Source: Flavobacteriales bacterium 34_180_T64 (GTDB taxonomy: Bacteria; Bacteroidota; Bacteroidia; Flavobacteriales; Flavobacteriaceae). From it: 64,000 nt of DNA. The DNA lies in NCBI GenBank assembly GCA_002162765.1, contig MAAR01000012.1, positions 1 through 64,000 on the forward strand, given 5' to 3'. Numbering within the stretch: the stretch's first letter is position 1; every line of letters begins with the position of its first letter. Below, piece after piece: positions 17,527 through 25,339 of the stretch. The position numbers and the translations under genes were made by a program. Below the pieces are notes generated by a model. It was not told the origin of the DNA. It saw nothing but the letters and a program-made list of their open reading frames with translations, and ran no database searches.

Positions 17527-18269
17527 TATTCTTTTAAAAGTTTTGCAATATCTTCTCTTAATATACTTATTTCTTGAGACATACCTTCATCATCTGTTCC
17601 TTCAGCCTCAGAAATAATTCCATTATAAAATATGATTGGATTTCCGTTTTGAATTCTTGAGCGAATAAAGCCATTTTTATCTATTAGCGCGAAATTCCCG
17701 GAATGTTCAAAACCACCTTCTACCTCTATGTCTAGTGCTGTATATAAATTGAAACCTTCATTAGCCAATTGATAAATCTTTTCTTGATCTCCTGTTAACA
17801 TATGCCAATTTGGGTTTGTAATCCCATATTTTTCGACATAAGCTTTCAATACTTCTTGAGTATCATTCTCAGGATTGATGGTAAAAGAAGCAACACCAAA
17901 ATTTTCAAAATCTTTAAATTCTTTTTCAATTTCCACAAGATTAGCATTCATTCTTGGGCAAATCGTTGGACAGGTCGTAAAAAAGAATTCAACTAAAAAT
18001 ACCTTTCCCTCATAATCTGTATTCGAAATTAATTCACCATGTTGATTTGTAAATTCAAATTCAGGCACTTTTTTAGGACTATTGTTAATTTCCAAAAAGG
18101 CCAAATCTGAGGTCTCTGTTTTCGTGATTTTTGTTTGATCAGATCTACTTTCACTTCGTGTAATATCATTATTAGTAACTCTATCGACAATCCTTGGAAT
18201 AAAGATTATACCAAATACTAGAATTGTAAGTGCAATTCCTATGTACGAATAATTAGTTTTTTTGCTCAT
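17526..18269 (-). CDS. SCO1/SenC family copper chaperone/thiol reductase
   Basis: The 247-residue protein has an N-terminal anchor (about 9-28) and a thioredoxin-like SCO domain (about 68-245). The Cu-binding set is intact: CPTIC with C100 and C104 (FFFTTCPTICPRM) and H189 (GGFEHSGNFALIDKNG). By family it delivers copper to, or reduces, the CuA site of cytochrome oxidase subunit II. It is sandwiched between a Cys-poor SCO-like protein (17-bp overlap) and DUF420 (1-bp overlap), so translation is probably coupled. Confidence 0.94.
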   Translation of the reverse strand: MSKKTNYSYIGIALTILVFGIIFIPRIVDRVTNNDITRSESRSDQTKITKTETSDLAFLEINNSPKKVPEFEFTNQHGELISNTDYEGKVFLVEFFFTTCPTICPRMNANLVEIEKEFKDFENFGVASFTINPENDTQEVLKAYVEKYGITNPNWHMLTGDQEKIYQLANEGFNLYTALDIEVEGGFEHSGNFALIDKNGFIRSRIQNGNPIIFYNGIISEAEGTDDEGMSQEISILREDIAKLLKE

Positions 18270-18978
18270 GATTTTGATTTAATTCATCTGCTCTTCGTGT
18301 TGAAGAATCAAACTTACCTTTTCGTTTTTGCCTATATTCTGTGAATAAAATACGTACATCCTCACTCATCTTATTTTTAATTTCGGCCACTTCTAAAGGA
18401 TGATAAGAATTTAGTCCTACAATAGGCTTATTGGACGCCAATTCAGAATCCGTTCGATCATCAATTCGACCTCTTTGATTTAAATCTTTATCAATTATAA
18501 AAATTGCATCAGTTGCCAAGGCTTGATTAAGCGTAGAAGCACTTTTTAGACTATTAAAGACGTGCTTGATTGCAAGATGATCATTAAAAACAAAATGTAA
18601 ATACTTAAGATATTCTCCCATACTGATTTCCTTTTCAAGGGCTTTAGCTTGATCCTCTGCTCCAAAAGGTGACACTAAAACAATTTGAAACGTTTTAAAC
18701 CCTTTAAACTTATCATACACTAATTCTTTTAAATTAGATGCAGCAATAACATTATCCATAGGAGAATCTCCCATAAAACAAAGCACGGTAATATGGTCTT
18801 TCAGTAATACAGCATCGCCTGAATCGGAAGAAAAGCCATCGAGATCCTGCACATTTTTATTTATGATATCTAAAGGATTATAATTATGCGTAGACGGATA
18901 TAACATCAATAAAAATATCACAGGAAGGAAAAACAAGATTCCCAGTATTACATTTCTTTTAATGGATTTAGTAGTCAT
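18253..18978 (-). CDS. Membrane-anchored SCO-like protein lacking the Cys pair
   Basis: The protein has 241 residues from the ATG at 18978. One N-terminal helix (about 10-28) is followed by a thioredoxin-like segment. ITVLCFMGDSPMDNV sits where SCO proteins have FxxTxCPxxCP, and DAIFIIDKDLNQRGRID matches the SCO stretch around FALIDKNGFIR, but the CxxxC is absent and only one Cys (before FMGD) remains. The SCO relation is my inference from order and motif spacing. It overlaps the true SCO gene by 17 bp. A charged C-terminal tail (about 200-241) is distinctive. It may be a non-catalytic partner of SCO. Confidence 0.75.
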   Translation of the reverse strand: MTTKSIKRNVILGILFFLPVIFLLMLYPSTHNYNPLDIINKNVQDLDGFSSDSGDAVLLKDHITVLCFMGDSPMDNVIAASNLKELVYDKFKGFKTFQIVLVSPFGAEDQAKALEKEISMGEYLKYLHFVFNDHLAIKHVFNSLKSASTLNQALATDAIFIIDKDLNQRGRIDDRTDSELASNKPIVGLNSYHPLEVAEIKNKMSEDVRILFTEYRQKRKGKFDSSTRRADELNQNHEQKN

Positions 18979-19002
18979 TAATTTACAATTATCTTTGAGT
19001 TG

Positions 19003-19010
19003 CAAAAATA
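19003..19010 (-). promoter_or_regulatory. Candidate -7 element (TATTTTTG) of the SCO-like/SCO/DUF420/CxxC unit
   Basis: Exact TAnnTTTG on the minus strand, 24 bp before the ATG at 18978. It begins within the T-tail of the terminator that closes the upstream oxidase-subunit unit. Confidence 0.55.
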
Positions 19011-19036
19011 AAAAAAGACGGTTTAAAAACCGCCTT
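19010..19036 (-). terminator. Intrinsic terminator after cytochrome oxidase subunit IV
   Basis: On the minus strand AAGGCGGTTT pairs with AAACCGTCTT (one G-T pair, 2-nt loop in the minimal form) and is followed by a run of T. It separates the ctaB-cox3-cox3-cox4 unit from the SCO unit. Confidence 0.8.
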
Positions 19037-19065
19037 TATATATCTATTTAACGAATTAAAATTTG

Positions 19066-19446
19066 TTAAAAATCTCTTTTTACATGGCCAGTAGAGTATA
19101 TCCCTTCAATATAACCACCTTCTTGCAATAGGATGTATAATAAGTAACAAATTAAGAAAATAGCAGTCCAAACTACCATGCGTCTTAAACTTGCTGTTTC
19201 ATCTCTCATGTGCATAAAATCCCATGTAATATAATAGGCTTTTACGATGGTAAGAATTATGAATATCCAGTTTAATAATTTCATTCCTATAACGGATACC
19301 ATTAAAGATTCAGGTTTCATAATCCCTAAAGCAACTTCAACTGTAGTTACAATAGTTAACAAGATTAATACTCCCCAAATTTTTTGTGTGTTTGACTTAA
19401 ATTTAATTAAGCCTCTCAATATTTGTAAATTATGTGCGTCTGCCAT
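19066..19446 (-). CDS. Cytochrome c oxidase subunit IV family protein
   Basis: The 126-residue protein has three membrane helices (about 22-41, 50-70, 88-108) and the COX4_pro stretch (MKLLNWIFIILTIVKAYYITWDFMH interrupted here only for length: KAYYITWDFMHMRDE). The bacterial subunit IV stabilises the heme-copper oxidase. It lies 21 bp after the subunit III gene and is followed by a terminator. Confidence 0.88.
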   Translation of the reverse strand: MADAHNLQILRGLIKFKSNTQKIWGVLILLTIVTTVEVALGIMKPESLMVSVIGMKLLNWIFIILTIVKAYYITWDFMHMRDETASLRRMVVWTAIFLICYLLYILLQEGGYIEGIYSTGHVKRDF

Positions 19447-19467
19447 TTTAAACTAAATTATCTTAAA

Positions 19468-20469
19468 TTAAACTAGGTAGAAGAATGTAAATACGAATAC
19501 CCAAACTAAATCGACAAAGTGCCAATATAATCCAACTTTCTCTACCATTTCATAGCTCTTACGTTTTTCATAAGTTCCAATAATAACATTAAAGAAAACA
19601 ATGATATTAATCACAACACCTGAAAACACGTGAAATCCGTGGAATCCTGTTATGAAGAAAAAGAAATCAGCAAACAAAGAAGTTCCATATTCATTAACTT
19701 GAAGATTTGCTCCTTGTACAAACAGTTTTCCGTTGTCTTTAATCTGTTTTAGTGATTCACCTCTAGATAATACTGTTTTTTCACCATGCTCATCAATAAT
19801 TTGTGTTCTTACTAACACATTGCTATTCGCTTTTAAACCATTGTAAACCTCATCTACAGTAAACTCTGGTAATGTCTCTTCCGACACAAACCACAACCCT
19901 GTTTTACTTTCTTGTTGAACACGTTCATCATGTCCAGCAATCGCAAAATCAGCAACCGCTACACGTTTAAATACTTGTTCTCCATTTACATCTTGGTACT
20001 CACCAAATTGCAGTATATTACCACCTTTTGTTTGAACTGCACCATATTCTCCTTTAATAAAAGTATTCCACTCCCAAGCTTGAGAACCGACAAAAATTAA
20101 ACCTCCAATAATTGTCAAGAACATATAAAATGTCACTTTTGCCTTATTCATATGATGTCCTGCATCTACAGCAAGTACCATAGTTACAGAAGACATAATT
20201 AACACAAAAGTCATGAAAGCCACATAATACATAGGTGCATCTACACCATGTAAAAAAGGAAAGTGAGTAAACACTTCATCTGCTATTGGCCAAGACCCAA
20301 TAAATTTAAATCTCGAAAATCCGTAGGCTGCTAAAAACCCCGAGAACGTCAAAGCATCAGATACGATGAAAAACCACATCATCATTTTTCCATAACTTGA
20401 TTTAAGAGGTTGATTTCCTCCGCCCCAAGTTTTGCCTTCCGTTCCAGTATTTACAACTGTAGTATTCAT
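19468..20469 (-). CDS. Cytochrome c oxidase subunit III with a large internal insertion
   Basis: The 333-residue protein has subunit III helices (MMMWFFIVSDALTFSGFL, YYVAFMTFVLIMSSVTMVL, FYMFLTIIGGLIFVGSQAWEW, then LFADFFFFITGFHGFHVFSG and LYWHFVDLVWVFVF). Between helix 3 (SQAWEW, about 129-134) and the GFHGFH helix (about 265) lies a soluble segment of roughly 115 residues (about 143-258) absent from ordinary subunit III. It sits next to a second, compact subunit III gene. The unit may have its own promoter at 20498-20505. Confidence 0.92.
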   Translation of the reverse strand: MNTTVVNTGTEGKTWGGGNQPLKSSYGKMMMWFFIVSDALTFSGFLAAYGFSRFKFIGSWPIADEVFTHFPFLHGVDAPMYYVAFMTFVLIMSSVTMVLAVDAGHHMNKAKVTFYMFLTIIGGLIFVGSQAWEWNTFIKGEYGAVQTKGGNILQFGEYQDVNGEQVFKRVAVADFAIAGHDERVQQESKTGLWFVSEETLPEFTVDEVYNGLKANSNVLVRTQIIDEHGEKTVLSRGESLKQIKDNGKLFVQGANLQVNEYGTSLFADFFFFITGFHGFHVFSGVVINIIVFFNVIIGTYEKRKSYEMVEKVGLYWHFVDLVWVFVFTFFYLV

Positions 20470-20497
20470 ATAAAGCGTTTAGTTTTTAAAAGTTGGA

Positions 20498-20505
20498 CAA
20501 AAATA
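20498..20505 (-). promoter_or_regulatory. Candidate -7 element (TATTTTTG) before the larger subunit III gene
   Basis: Exact TAnnTTTG on the minus strand, 28 bp before the ATG at 20469, in a 133-bp gap. It suggests an internal promoter. Confidence 0.45.
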
Positions 20506-20602
20506 ATCAATTTATTTTTCTAAAGAAACTTACAACACTAAATTTTAAAGACTCTAAATAAGCAAATCATTAATGCTCATAAAGGTTTTAATCCAGTTCC
20601 AA

Positions 20603-21184
20603 TTATTTCATGAAATATAAAAACACAAAAAGAAACAACCACAAAATGTCAATAAAGTGCCAAAATGTAGCAGACAATTCAAAACCAAGCATTTTGGTAG
20701 AATTATATTTTTGTCTGTATTGATTAATTATTACAATTACTAATGAAATTATTCCCGCCACAATATGCAATCCATGTACAAATGCGATTAGAAAAATATA
20801 GGACATTGTGACATTACTTGTAGGTCCCGTAAAATTATAACCCAAGTCAATTATTTGAGAAAACCCACTAAATTGACTCCAGATAAACGCTATTCCTAAG
20901 CCTAAAGTAAGCCATAAAAACAATGTAGTTGCCTTTCCGTTATCACTTTTCAACGCGCGTTTGGCCAAAATCATAGTAATGCTACTTAAAATAATAATTA
21001 GCGTACTCATATAAAATGCCTCCGGTAGCTCAAAGTCCACTAACCAATCTGGCCGTTTACTACTTACAATAACTGCACTTGTTAATCCAGCAAATGACAT
21101 AATAAGAGATCCTATCCCAAACCAGAGCATCATCTTTTTTGCTCTGTCATTTTTTTGCTCTAATGTTCCTTCTGTTAAATCCAT
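20603..21184 (-). CDS. Cytochrome c oxidase subunit III, compact form
   Basis: The 193-residue protein has five membrane helices and the subunit III motifs LIAFVHGLHIVAGI and ATFWHFIDILWLFLFVFLYF. The first two helices of classical seven-helix subunit III are missing, as is usual for five-helix bacterial forms. It lies 3 bp behind ctaB, so the two are co-transcribed. Two subunit III genes in a row are present here; whether both enter one oxidase cannot be told from sequence. Confidence 0.92.
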   Translation of the reverse strand: MDLTEGTLEQKNDRAKKMMLWFGIGSLIMSFAGLTSAVIVSSKRPDWLVDFELPEAFYMSTLIIILSSITMILAKRALKSDNGKATTLFLWLTLGLGIAFIWSQFSGFSQIIDLGYNFTGPTSNVTMSYIFLIAFVHGLHIVAGIISLVIVIINQYRQKYNSTKMLGFELSATFWHFIDILWLFLFVFLYFMK

Positions 21185-21187
21185 TTT

Positions 21188-22081
21188 TTATCCTATAAAC
21201 TTATCAATTACATATACTATTTGAAGTAATGTAATATATATAACACTGGCTAGCATCAATTGTCTAGCAGCTTTTGTTGTTCTTTTCTTAAACAATTGTA
21301 ATCCAAAATAAAGCATCCCCATTCCTAATGCAAATACAATAATTGCAGCTACGATAGATAAGGATAGATCTCCAGTAAAACCAAAAACTGGAATAATTGA
21401 AACTAACATGGTCCAAATGGTATACATAATAATTTGAACAGCTGTTCCCTTATCTCTTTCTCTTGTTGGCAACATAGAAATACCGGCCTTTTTATAATCC
21501 TCATATAAAAACCATCCTATTGCCCAAAAATGTGGAAATTGCCAAAAGAATTGTAGCGCAAATAAAGTTCCTGGCTCTATACCAAAATCATTTCTTGCAG
21601 CAACCCATCCTAACATAAAAGGAATTGCACCAGGAATAGCACCAACAAAAACCGCTAATGGTGTTATTGTTTTTAATGGTGTATACACACAAGTGTATAA
21701 GAATATAGAAATAGCGCCATACATTGCTGTTTTAGGGTTAATAACATACAAGGCTATAATTCCTAAAACAGTAAACACAATTGCTATAATGAATGCGTGA
21801 TTAACAGACATTCTTCCAGCCGGAATTGGTCTATTTTTAGTACGATCCATTAAGGCATCAATATCCTTCTCTATAATTTGATTAAATGCATTTGAAGCAC
21901 CAACCATAAAGTAGCCTCCAAAAGCTAATAATACTAAGGTAATTGCGTCAACAGCAATTGCTCCTAATAAATACCCAGCCATTGAAGAAAACACGACACT
22001 TAACGAGAGTCGCATTTTTGTGATTTCCTTAAAATCAGAAATGATAGAATGTGCTGAAACTGTAGAATTATTCGTACTCAA
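21188..22081 (-). CDS. ctaB: Heme o synthase (protoheme IX farnesyltransferase)
   Basis: The 297-residue protein is a UbiA-superfamily prenyltransferase with the first Asp-rich motif NAFNQIIEKDIDALMDRT and following RPIPAGRMS, the second YTPLKTITPLAVFVGAIPGA, and about nine helices. It farnesylates heme B to heme O for the heme-copper oxidase. The start is a TTG (22081): an upstream in-frame stop excludes an ATG, and starting at the next ATG would remove DFKEITK, which lies just before the first helix. A TATCTTTG promoter element lies 33 bp upstream. Confidence 0.93.
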   Translation of the reverse strand: MSTNNSTVSAHSIISDFKEITKMRLSLSVVFSSMAGYLLGAIAVDAITLVLLAFGGYFMVGASNAFNQIIEKDIDALMDRTKNRPIPAGRMSVNHAFIIAIVFTVLGIIALYVINPKTAMYGAISIFLYTCVYTPLKTITPLAVFVGAIPGAIPFMLGWVAARNDFGIEPGTLFALQFFWQFPHFWAIGWFLYEDYKKAGISMLPTRERDKGTAVQIIMYTIWTMLVSIIPVFGFTGDLSLSIVAAIIVFALGMGMLYFGLQLFKKRTTKAARQLMLASVIYITLLQIVYVIDKFIG

Positions 22082-22114
22082 TAGTGTGTTGTTTGTAGCT
22101 TAATAATGCGTTCG

Positions 22115-22122
22115 CAAAGATA
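22115..22122 (-). promoter_or_regulatory. Candidate -7 element (TATCTTTG) of ctaB-cox3
   Basis: Exact TAnnTTTG followed by C on the minus strand, 33 bp before the TTG start. It shares a 149-bp divergent region with the promoter at 22174-22202. Confidence 0.55.
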
Positions 22123-22173
22123 CTTTGAAAATTACTTTTGAGCAACGCTTAACATAAGTAATTCACATTTTTA

Positions 22174-22202
22174 TTGAGTACTTGTAAGTTTTAGTATCTT
22201 TA
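22174..22202 (+). promoter_or_regulatory. Candidate promoter of the MBL-fold gene
   Basis: TTG at 22174-22176 and TATCTTTA at 22195-22202, spaced 21 bp; the ATG is at 22231. An in-frame TTG at 22204 lies next to the -7 element and is therefore an unlikely start. Confidence 0.5.
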
Positions 22203-22230
22203 TTTGACTTTAAAACACAAATCAATCATC

Positions 22231-23121
22231 ATGAAAATTTCACAAGCATTACTATTCATATCTATTTTGTTCTTAGGGACTTCCACCTATGCACAGGGAC
22301 TTGACGATGTAAGAATCAAAACAACTAAACTTTCTGAAAACGTATATATGCTTGTTGGAGCAGGTGGTAATATTGGTATTTCTGTAGGGGACGATGGCGT
22401 TTTTATTATCGATGACCAATTCGCAGCATTGACTTCAAAAATTGAAGCTGCAATAAGAAAGTTAAGTGATAAACCTTTTCAATTTCTAGTAAATACGCAT
22501 TTTCATGGCGACCATACTGGTGGTAATGAAAATATTCACAATTTAGGAGCTACAATTATTGCGCATGATAATGTGAGACAACGATTAGAAACTACTCCAA
22601 AGCGTGATAAGACAATGAATTCTAAAGACGCATTACCAGTAATTACCTTTAATGATAAGCTAAACTTGCATGTCAATGGTGAGAAAGTAACAATATTCCA
22701 TGCTGAACATGCACATACAGATGGTGATGCTTTGTTGTATTTTACTAAAAGCAATGTACTACATACAGGAGACACTTATTTTAAGGGCTGGTATCCTTAT
22801 ATCGATTTAAATGCTGGCGGAAGTGTTAATGGCTATATTGAAGCTGTAAAGCAAGGATTGAACGTTATTAATGAAGACACAAAGATAATTCCAGGACATG
22901 GTTCTTTATCTAACAAAAAAGAATATGAATCCTATCTAGTCATGTTGGAAACCTTAAAAACTAGAATTCTAGAAGAAATAAAAAAAGGCAGATCCGAAGA
23001 TGAGGTGTCTGCAGATAATTCAATTACTAAGACATTTGACGATTTAGGATATAGTTGGAGTTTTATAAATTCAGAAAAAATTCGTCGGACCTTTTACAAA
23101 AGCTTAAAAAGCAGCAACTAA
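22231..23121 (+). CDS. Secreted metallo-beta-lactamase-fold hydrolase
   Basis: The protein has 296 residues from the ATG at 22231, which opens a signal peptide (MKISQALLFISILFLGTSTYAQ). The zinc motif HFHGDHTGG is at 90-98, a second His at AEHAHTDGDALL, an Asp/His pair at VLHTGDTYF, and the terminal PGHGSL. This is the group of periplasmic MBL-fold proteins related to quinoprotein relay/SoxH-like enzymes and subclass B lactamases; the substrate cannot be assigned. Antibiotic resistance should not be assumed. Its stop overlaps the convergent RemB-like gene by 4 bp. Confidence 0.88.
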   Translation: MKISQALLFISILFLGTSTYAQGLDDVRIKTTKLSENVYMLVGAGGNIGISVGDDGVFIIDDQFAALTSKIEAAIRKLSDKPFQFLVNTHFHGDHTGGNENIHNLGATIIAHDNVRQRLETTPKRDKTMNSKDALPVITFNDKLNLHVNGEKVTIFHAEHAHTDGDALLYFTKSNVLHTGDTYFKGWYPYIDLNAGGSVNGYIEAVKQGLNVINEDTKIIPGHGSLSNKKEYESYLVMLETLKTRILEEIKKGRSEDEVSADNSITKTFDDLGYSWSFINSEKIRRTFYKSLKSSN

Positions 23122-25223
23122 AAATCATTATACCAATTAAACAAATCCGTCTTTAAACCAATATTAAACCAAACAGTACTGCTTTTGAAAGTTGCAGAAG
23201 TTGTAGCTTCCGGATTAAAATTACGATAACTAATATTTGTAAATAACTTAAGATTACTCACTGGATTAATTATATAACCTGTTTGCAATTCGGCATTGAG
23301 GGTTTTGGTTTTAATTCCTTGTCCAATTTCAATACCACTATCGGAAGGTCTGTCATTATAATCTCTATAGATATCACCTCCATAACTAAAATCATCAGCA
23401 CCATCATTTACATCAAAACCACGTAATCCAAATATTAATTTTGCGTCGGCAAACCATCGTTTATAATTATAGCGTCCAATTAGGATGACTTCTTTAAAGT
23501 TAGCGCCCCAAAGATGTGCCATCGACTGATTATTATGTCCATAATTAAGCACAACAGTGTTGTGAGAATAGGTATAAGGGCGGACTTGGTTATACTCAAA
23601 TTGAAGCATCAAATTATCAACATTAAAGGCGTCAAAATACTTCACACCTAGCTGATAACCATACTTATTTTTCCAACTTTTATTACCTGCTTTTACGTCG
23701 TTCAGGGAAAATTCATCTAGAATAAACTGACCATATAAGTTCACTTTATTGTTCCATTTATACTTGGCAGAAGCTCCAACAATTGCGTTACCTGCACCTT
23801 GACCTGTTTCAAACTCAATGGCTCTAAAAAAGATGATTGGATTTAAGTAATTAATATCGAATCCGCGTTCGTTAGAATTGGTCCAAACTACAGATTCAAA
23901 TAAACCAATATTTAAGCGCTTTGAAACATTCCAACTCAGGTAATGATTGGCCATATATTTAGTTAAAAACGCATCGTCGATTGTAGCCTCAGGTCTAACA
24001 TCTTTTAACCACATCCAAGTATTCGTATATTTTATTTTCCAAAACTTAGTATTCACTTTTAAGAATGGATTCGGACTGGCAACATCACTTTGAAATAATG
24101 AACGATAGCCATCACCAATAAAATTTTTACCATGACCAAATTGAAAATTAATAAATTTTGCAGGTGTATAAGATAGATACGCTTCGGCAACTGGATAATC
24201 ATAAGCATCGTCCTTAAATCGTTTGGCAATACCTCGTCCCGGAACAATTGCTGGATCTGGACCAAATGCTTTTAGGCTTTCTGCGTACTGATTAAAATAT
24301 TGAGCAAAACGACCTTGACTTTCATATACTGAAGCTGAGAAATTAAATTTTTTGCCTAAACCTCCTTGAACAATAAACCCTCTGGTATTATTAAACGTAC
24401 TATTAAAATCGGCATCTGTATCCTTACCAACTTGCAAATCAAAAATTGGATCTATAGTAAACCAATAGTCTTTACTTTGAATCTCAACTAAATGTTCATT
24501 CCATAATTTTCGAGTAAGCCAGCTTTCTGCTGTCTTAGCAAGTGCTTCTTTTTCTGCTTCAAAATCATAATAGGAAGCAACCTCATCGAACATAAAAGGT
24601 TTTGCAGCAGTATGGCTATTCGTTCCCAAACCATTCATTTGCTCATCAAATCTCGCATAATAGGTATGTGTGAACGGTATATTTAATTGACTCTCGTACT
24701 CTAATTTTTCATACTTAACCAGACTATTATTAATACTGTCATACTCACCAGAGACTAGTTCGTCTAAACTATTAATTCTTCTAGTGGTTTCAGCTAAGGC
24801 TTCATTAGTGATTGTTGAAGGATCTTTTAATGGAATGTTTATATTCAAGGAATATTGAACATATGTTGGTTTGCCATTATAGGTGCCTGGTGTAATTTTT
24901 GGCAAGGCATTAAAAACCCGCAATGTTTCTTTTTTTAATTCATCATAAACAGCATCAATATAAATCACCTTTATTTCACCTTCCTTATCTACTTCAAAAA
25001 GAACTTGCACATTTCCTTTATAACTGTCATCAGACACAATTTGAGGAACGCTAAATGTCTTAAATATATGCTGATTAATTTTATTGTTAAAACATCTTTT
25101 TAATTGCTCAATCGATTGGGTTTCACATTCTGGAAAAACCGGTGATTTTTCGAAGGTCTCATTATTTTGAGATTGCAGCAAAAACGACGTTAAAGTAAAA
25201 ATTAGTAGGAAGCATTTCTTCAT
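23118..25223 (-). CDS. remB: RemB-like outer-membrane protein with N-terminal TonB-C-like domain
   Basis: The 701-residue protein has a signal peptide (MKKCFLLIFTLTSFLLQSQ), then a domain of about 110 residues resembling the C-terminal domain of the two TonB proteins encoded next (PVFPECE, CFNNKINQHI, VQVLFEVDKEGEIKVIYI, LPKITPGTYNGKPTYVQYSL). The remaining 550 residues look like an outer-membrane beta barrel of the Wzi/capsule-assembly kind (alternating aromatic strands, final Phe). The overall build matches my recollection of gliding protein RemB of Flavobacterium; the name is tentative. It is separated from the TonB genes by a terminator. A weak promoter (TATCTTTC, 25250-25257) precedes it. 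Confidence 0.65.
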   Translation of the reverse strand: MKKCFLLIFTLTSFLLQSQNNETFEKSPVFPECETQSIEQLKRCFNNKINQHIFKTFSVPQIVSDDSYKGNVQVLFEVDKEGEIKVIYIDAVYDELKKETLRVFNALPKITPGTYNGKPTYVQYSLNINIPLKDPSTITNEALAETTRRINSLDELVSGEYDSINNSLVKYEKLEYESQLNIPFTHTYYARFDEQMNGLGTNSHTAAKPFMFDEVASYYDFEAEKEALAKTAESWLTRKLWNEHLVEIQSKDYWFTIDPIFDLQVGKDTDADFNSTFNNTRGFIVQGGLGKKFNFSASVYESQGRFAQYFNQYAESLKAFGPDPAIVPGRGIAKRFKDDAYDYPVAEAYLSYTPAKFINFQFGHGKNFIGDGYRSLFQSDVASPNPFLKVNTKFWKIKYTNTWMWLKDVRPEATIDDAFLTKYMANHYLSWNVSKRLNIGLFESVVWTNSNERGFDINYLNPIIFFRAIEFETGQGAGNAIVGASAKYKWNNKVNLYGQFILDEFSLNDVKAGNKSWKNKYGYQLGVKYFDAFNVDNLMLQFEYNQVRPYTYSHNTVVLNYGHNNQSMAHLWGANFKEVILIGRYNYKRWFADAKLIFGLRGFDVNDGADDFSYGGDIYRDYNDRPSDSGIEIGQGIKTKTLNAELQTGYIINPVSNLKLFTNISYRNFNPEATTSATFKSSTVWFNIGLKTDLFNWYNDF

Positions 25224-25284
25224 AAGGTTCGAAAATCCATTTTATAGGCGAAAGATACTATTTTTTTCATAATGAAATTACAGC

Positions 25285-25317
25285 AAAAAACCGTTATCTA
25301 TCTAAGACAACGGCTTT
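25285..25317 (-). terminator. Intrinsic terminator after tonB copy 1
   Basis: On the minus strand AAGCCGTT pairs with AACGGTTT (one G-T pair) around a 13-nt loop, followed by a T run. Confidence 0.75.
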
Positions 25318-25339
25318 GTATTATAACTAACAATACTCC

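Noticed and set aside
22231-23121. Beta-lactamase resistance gene
   Set aside because: The HxHxDH fold is shared by many hydrolases; nothing in the sequence points to lactam hydrolysis.
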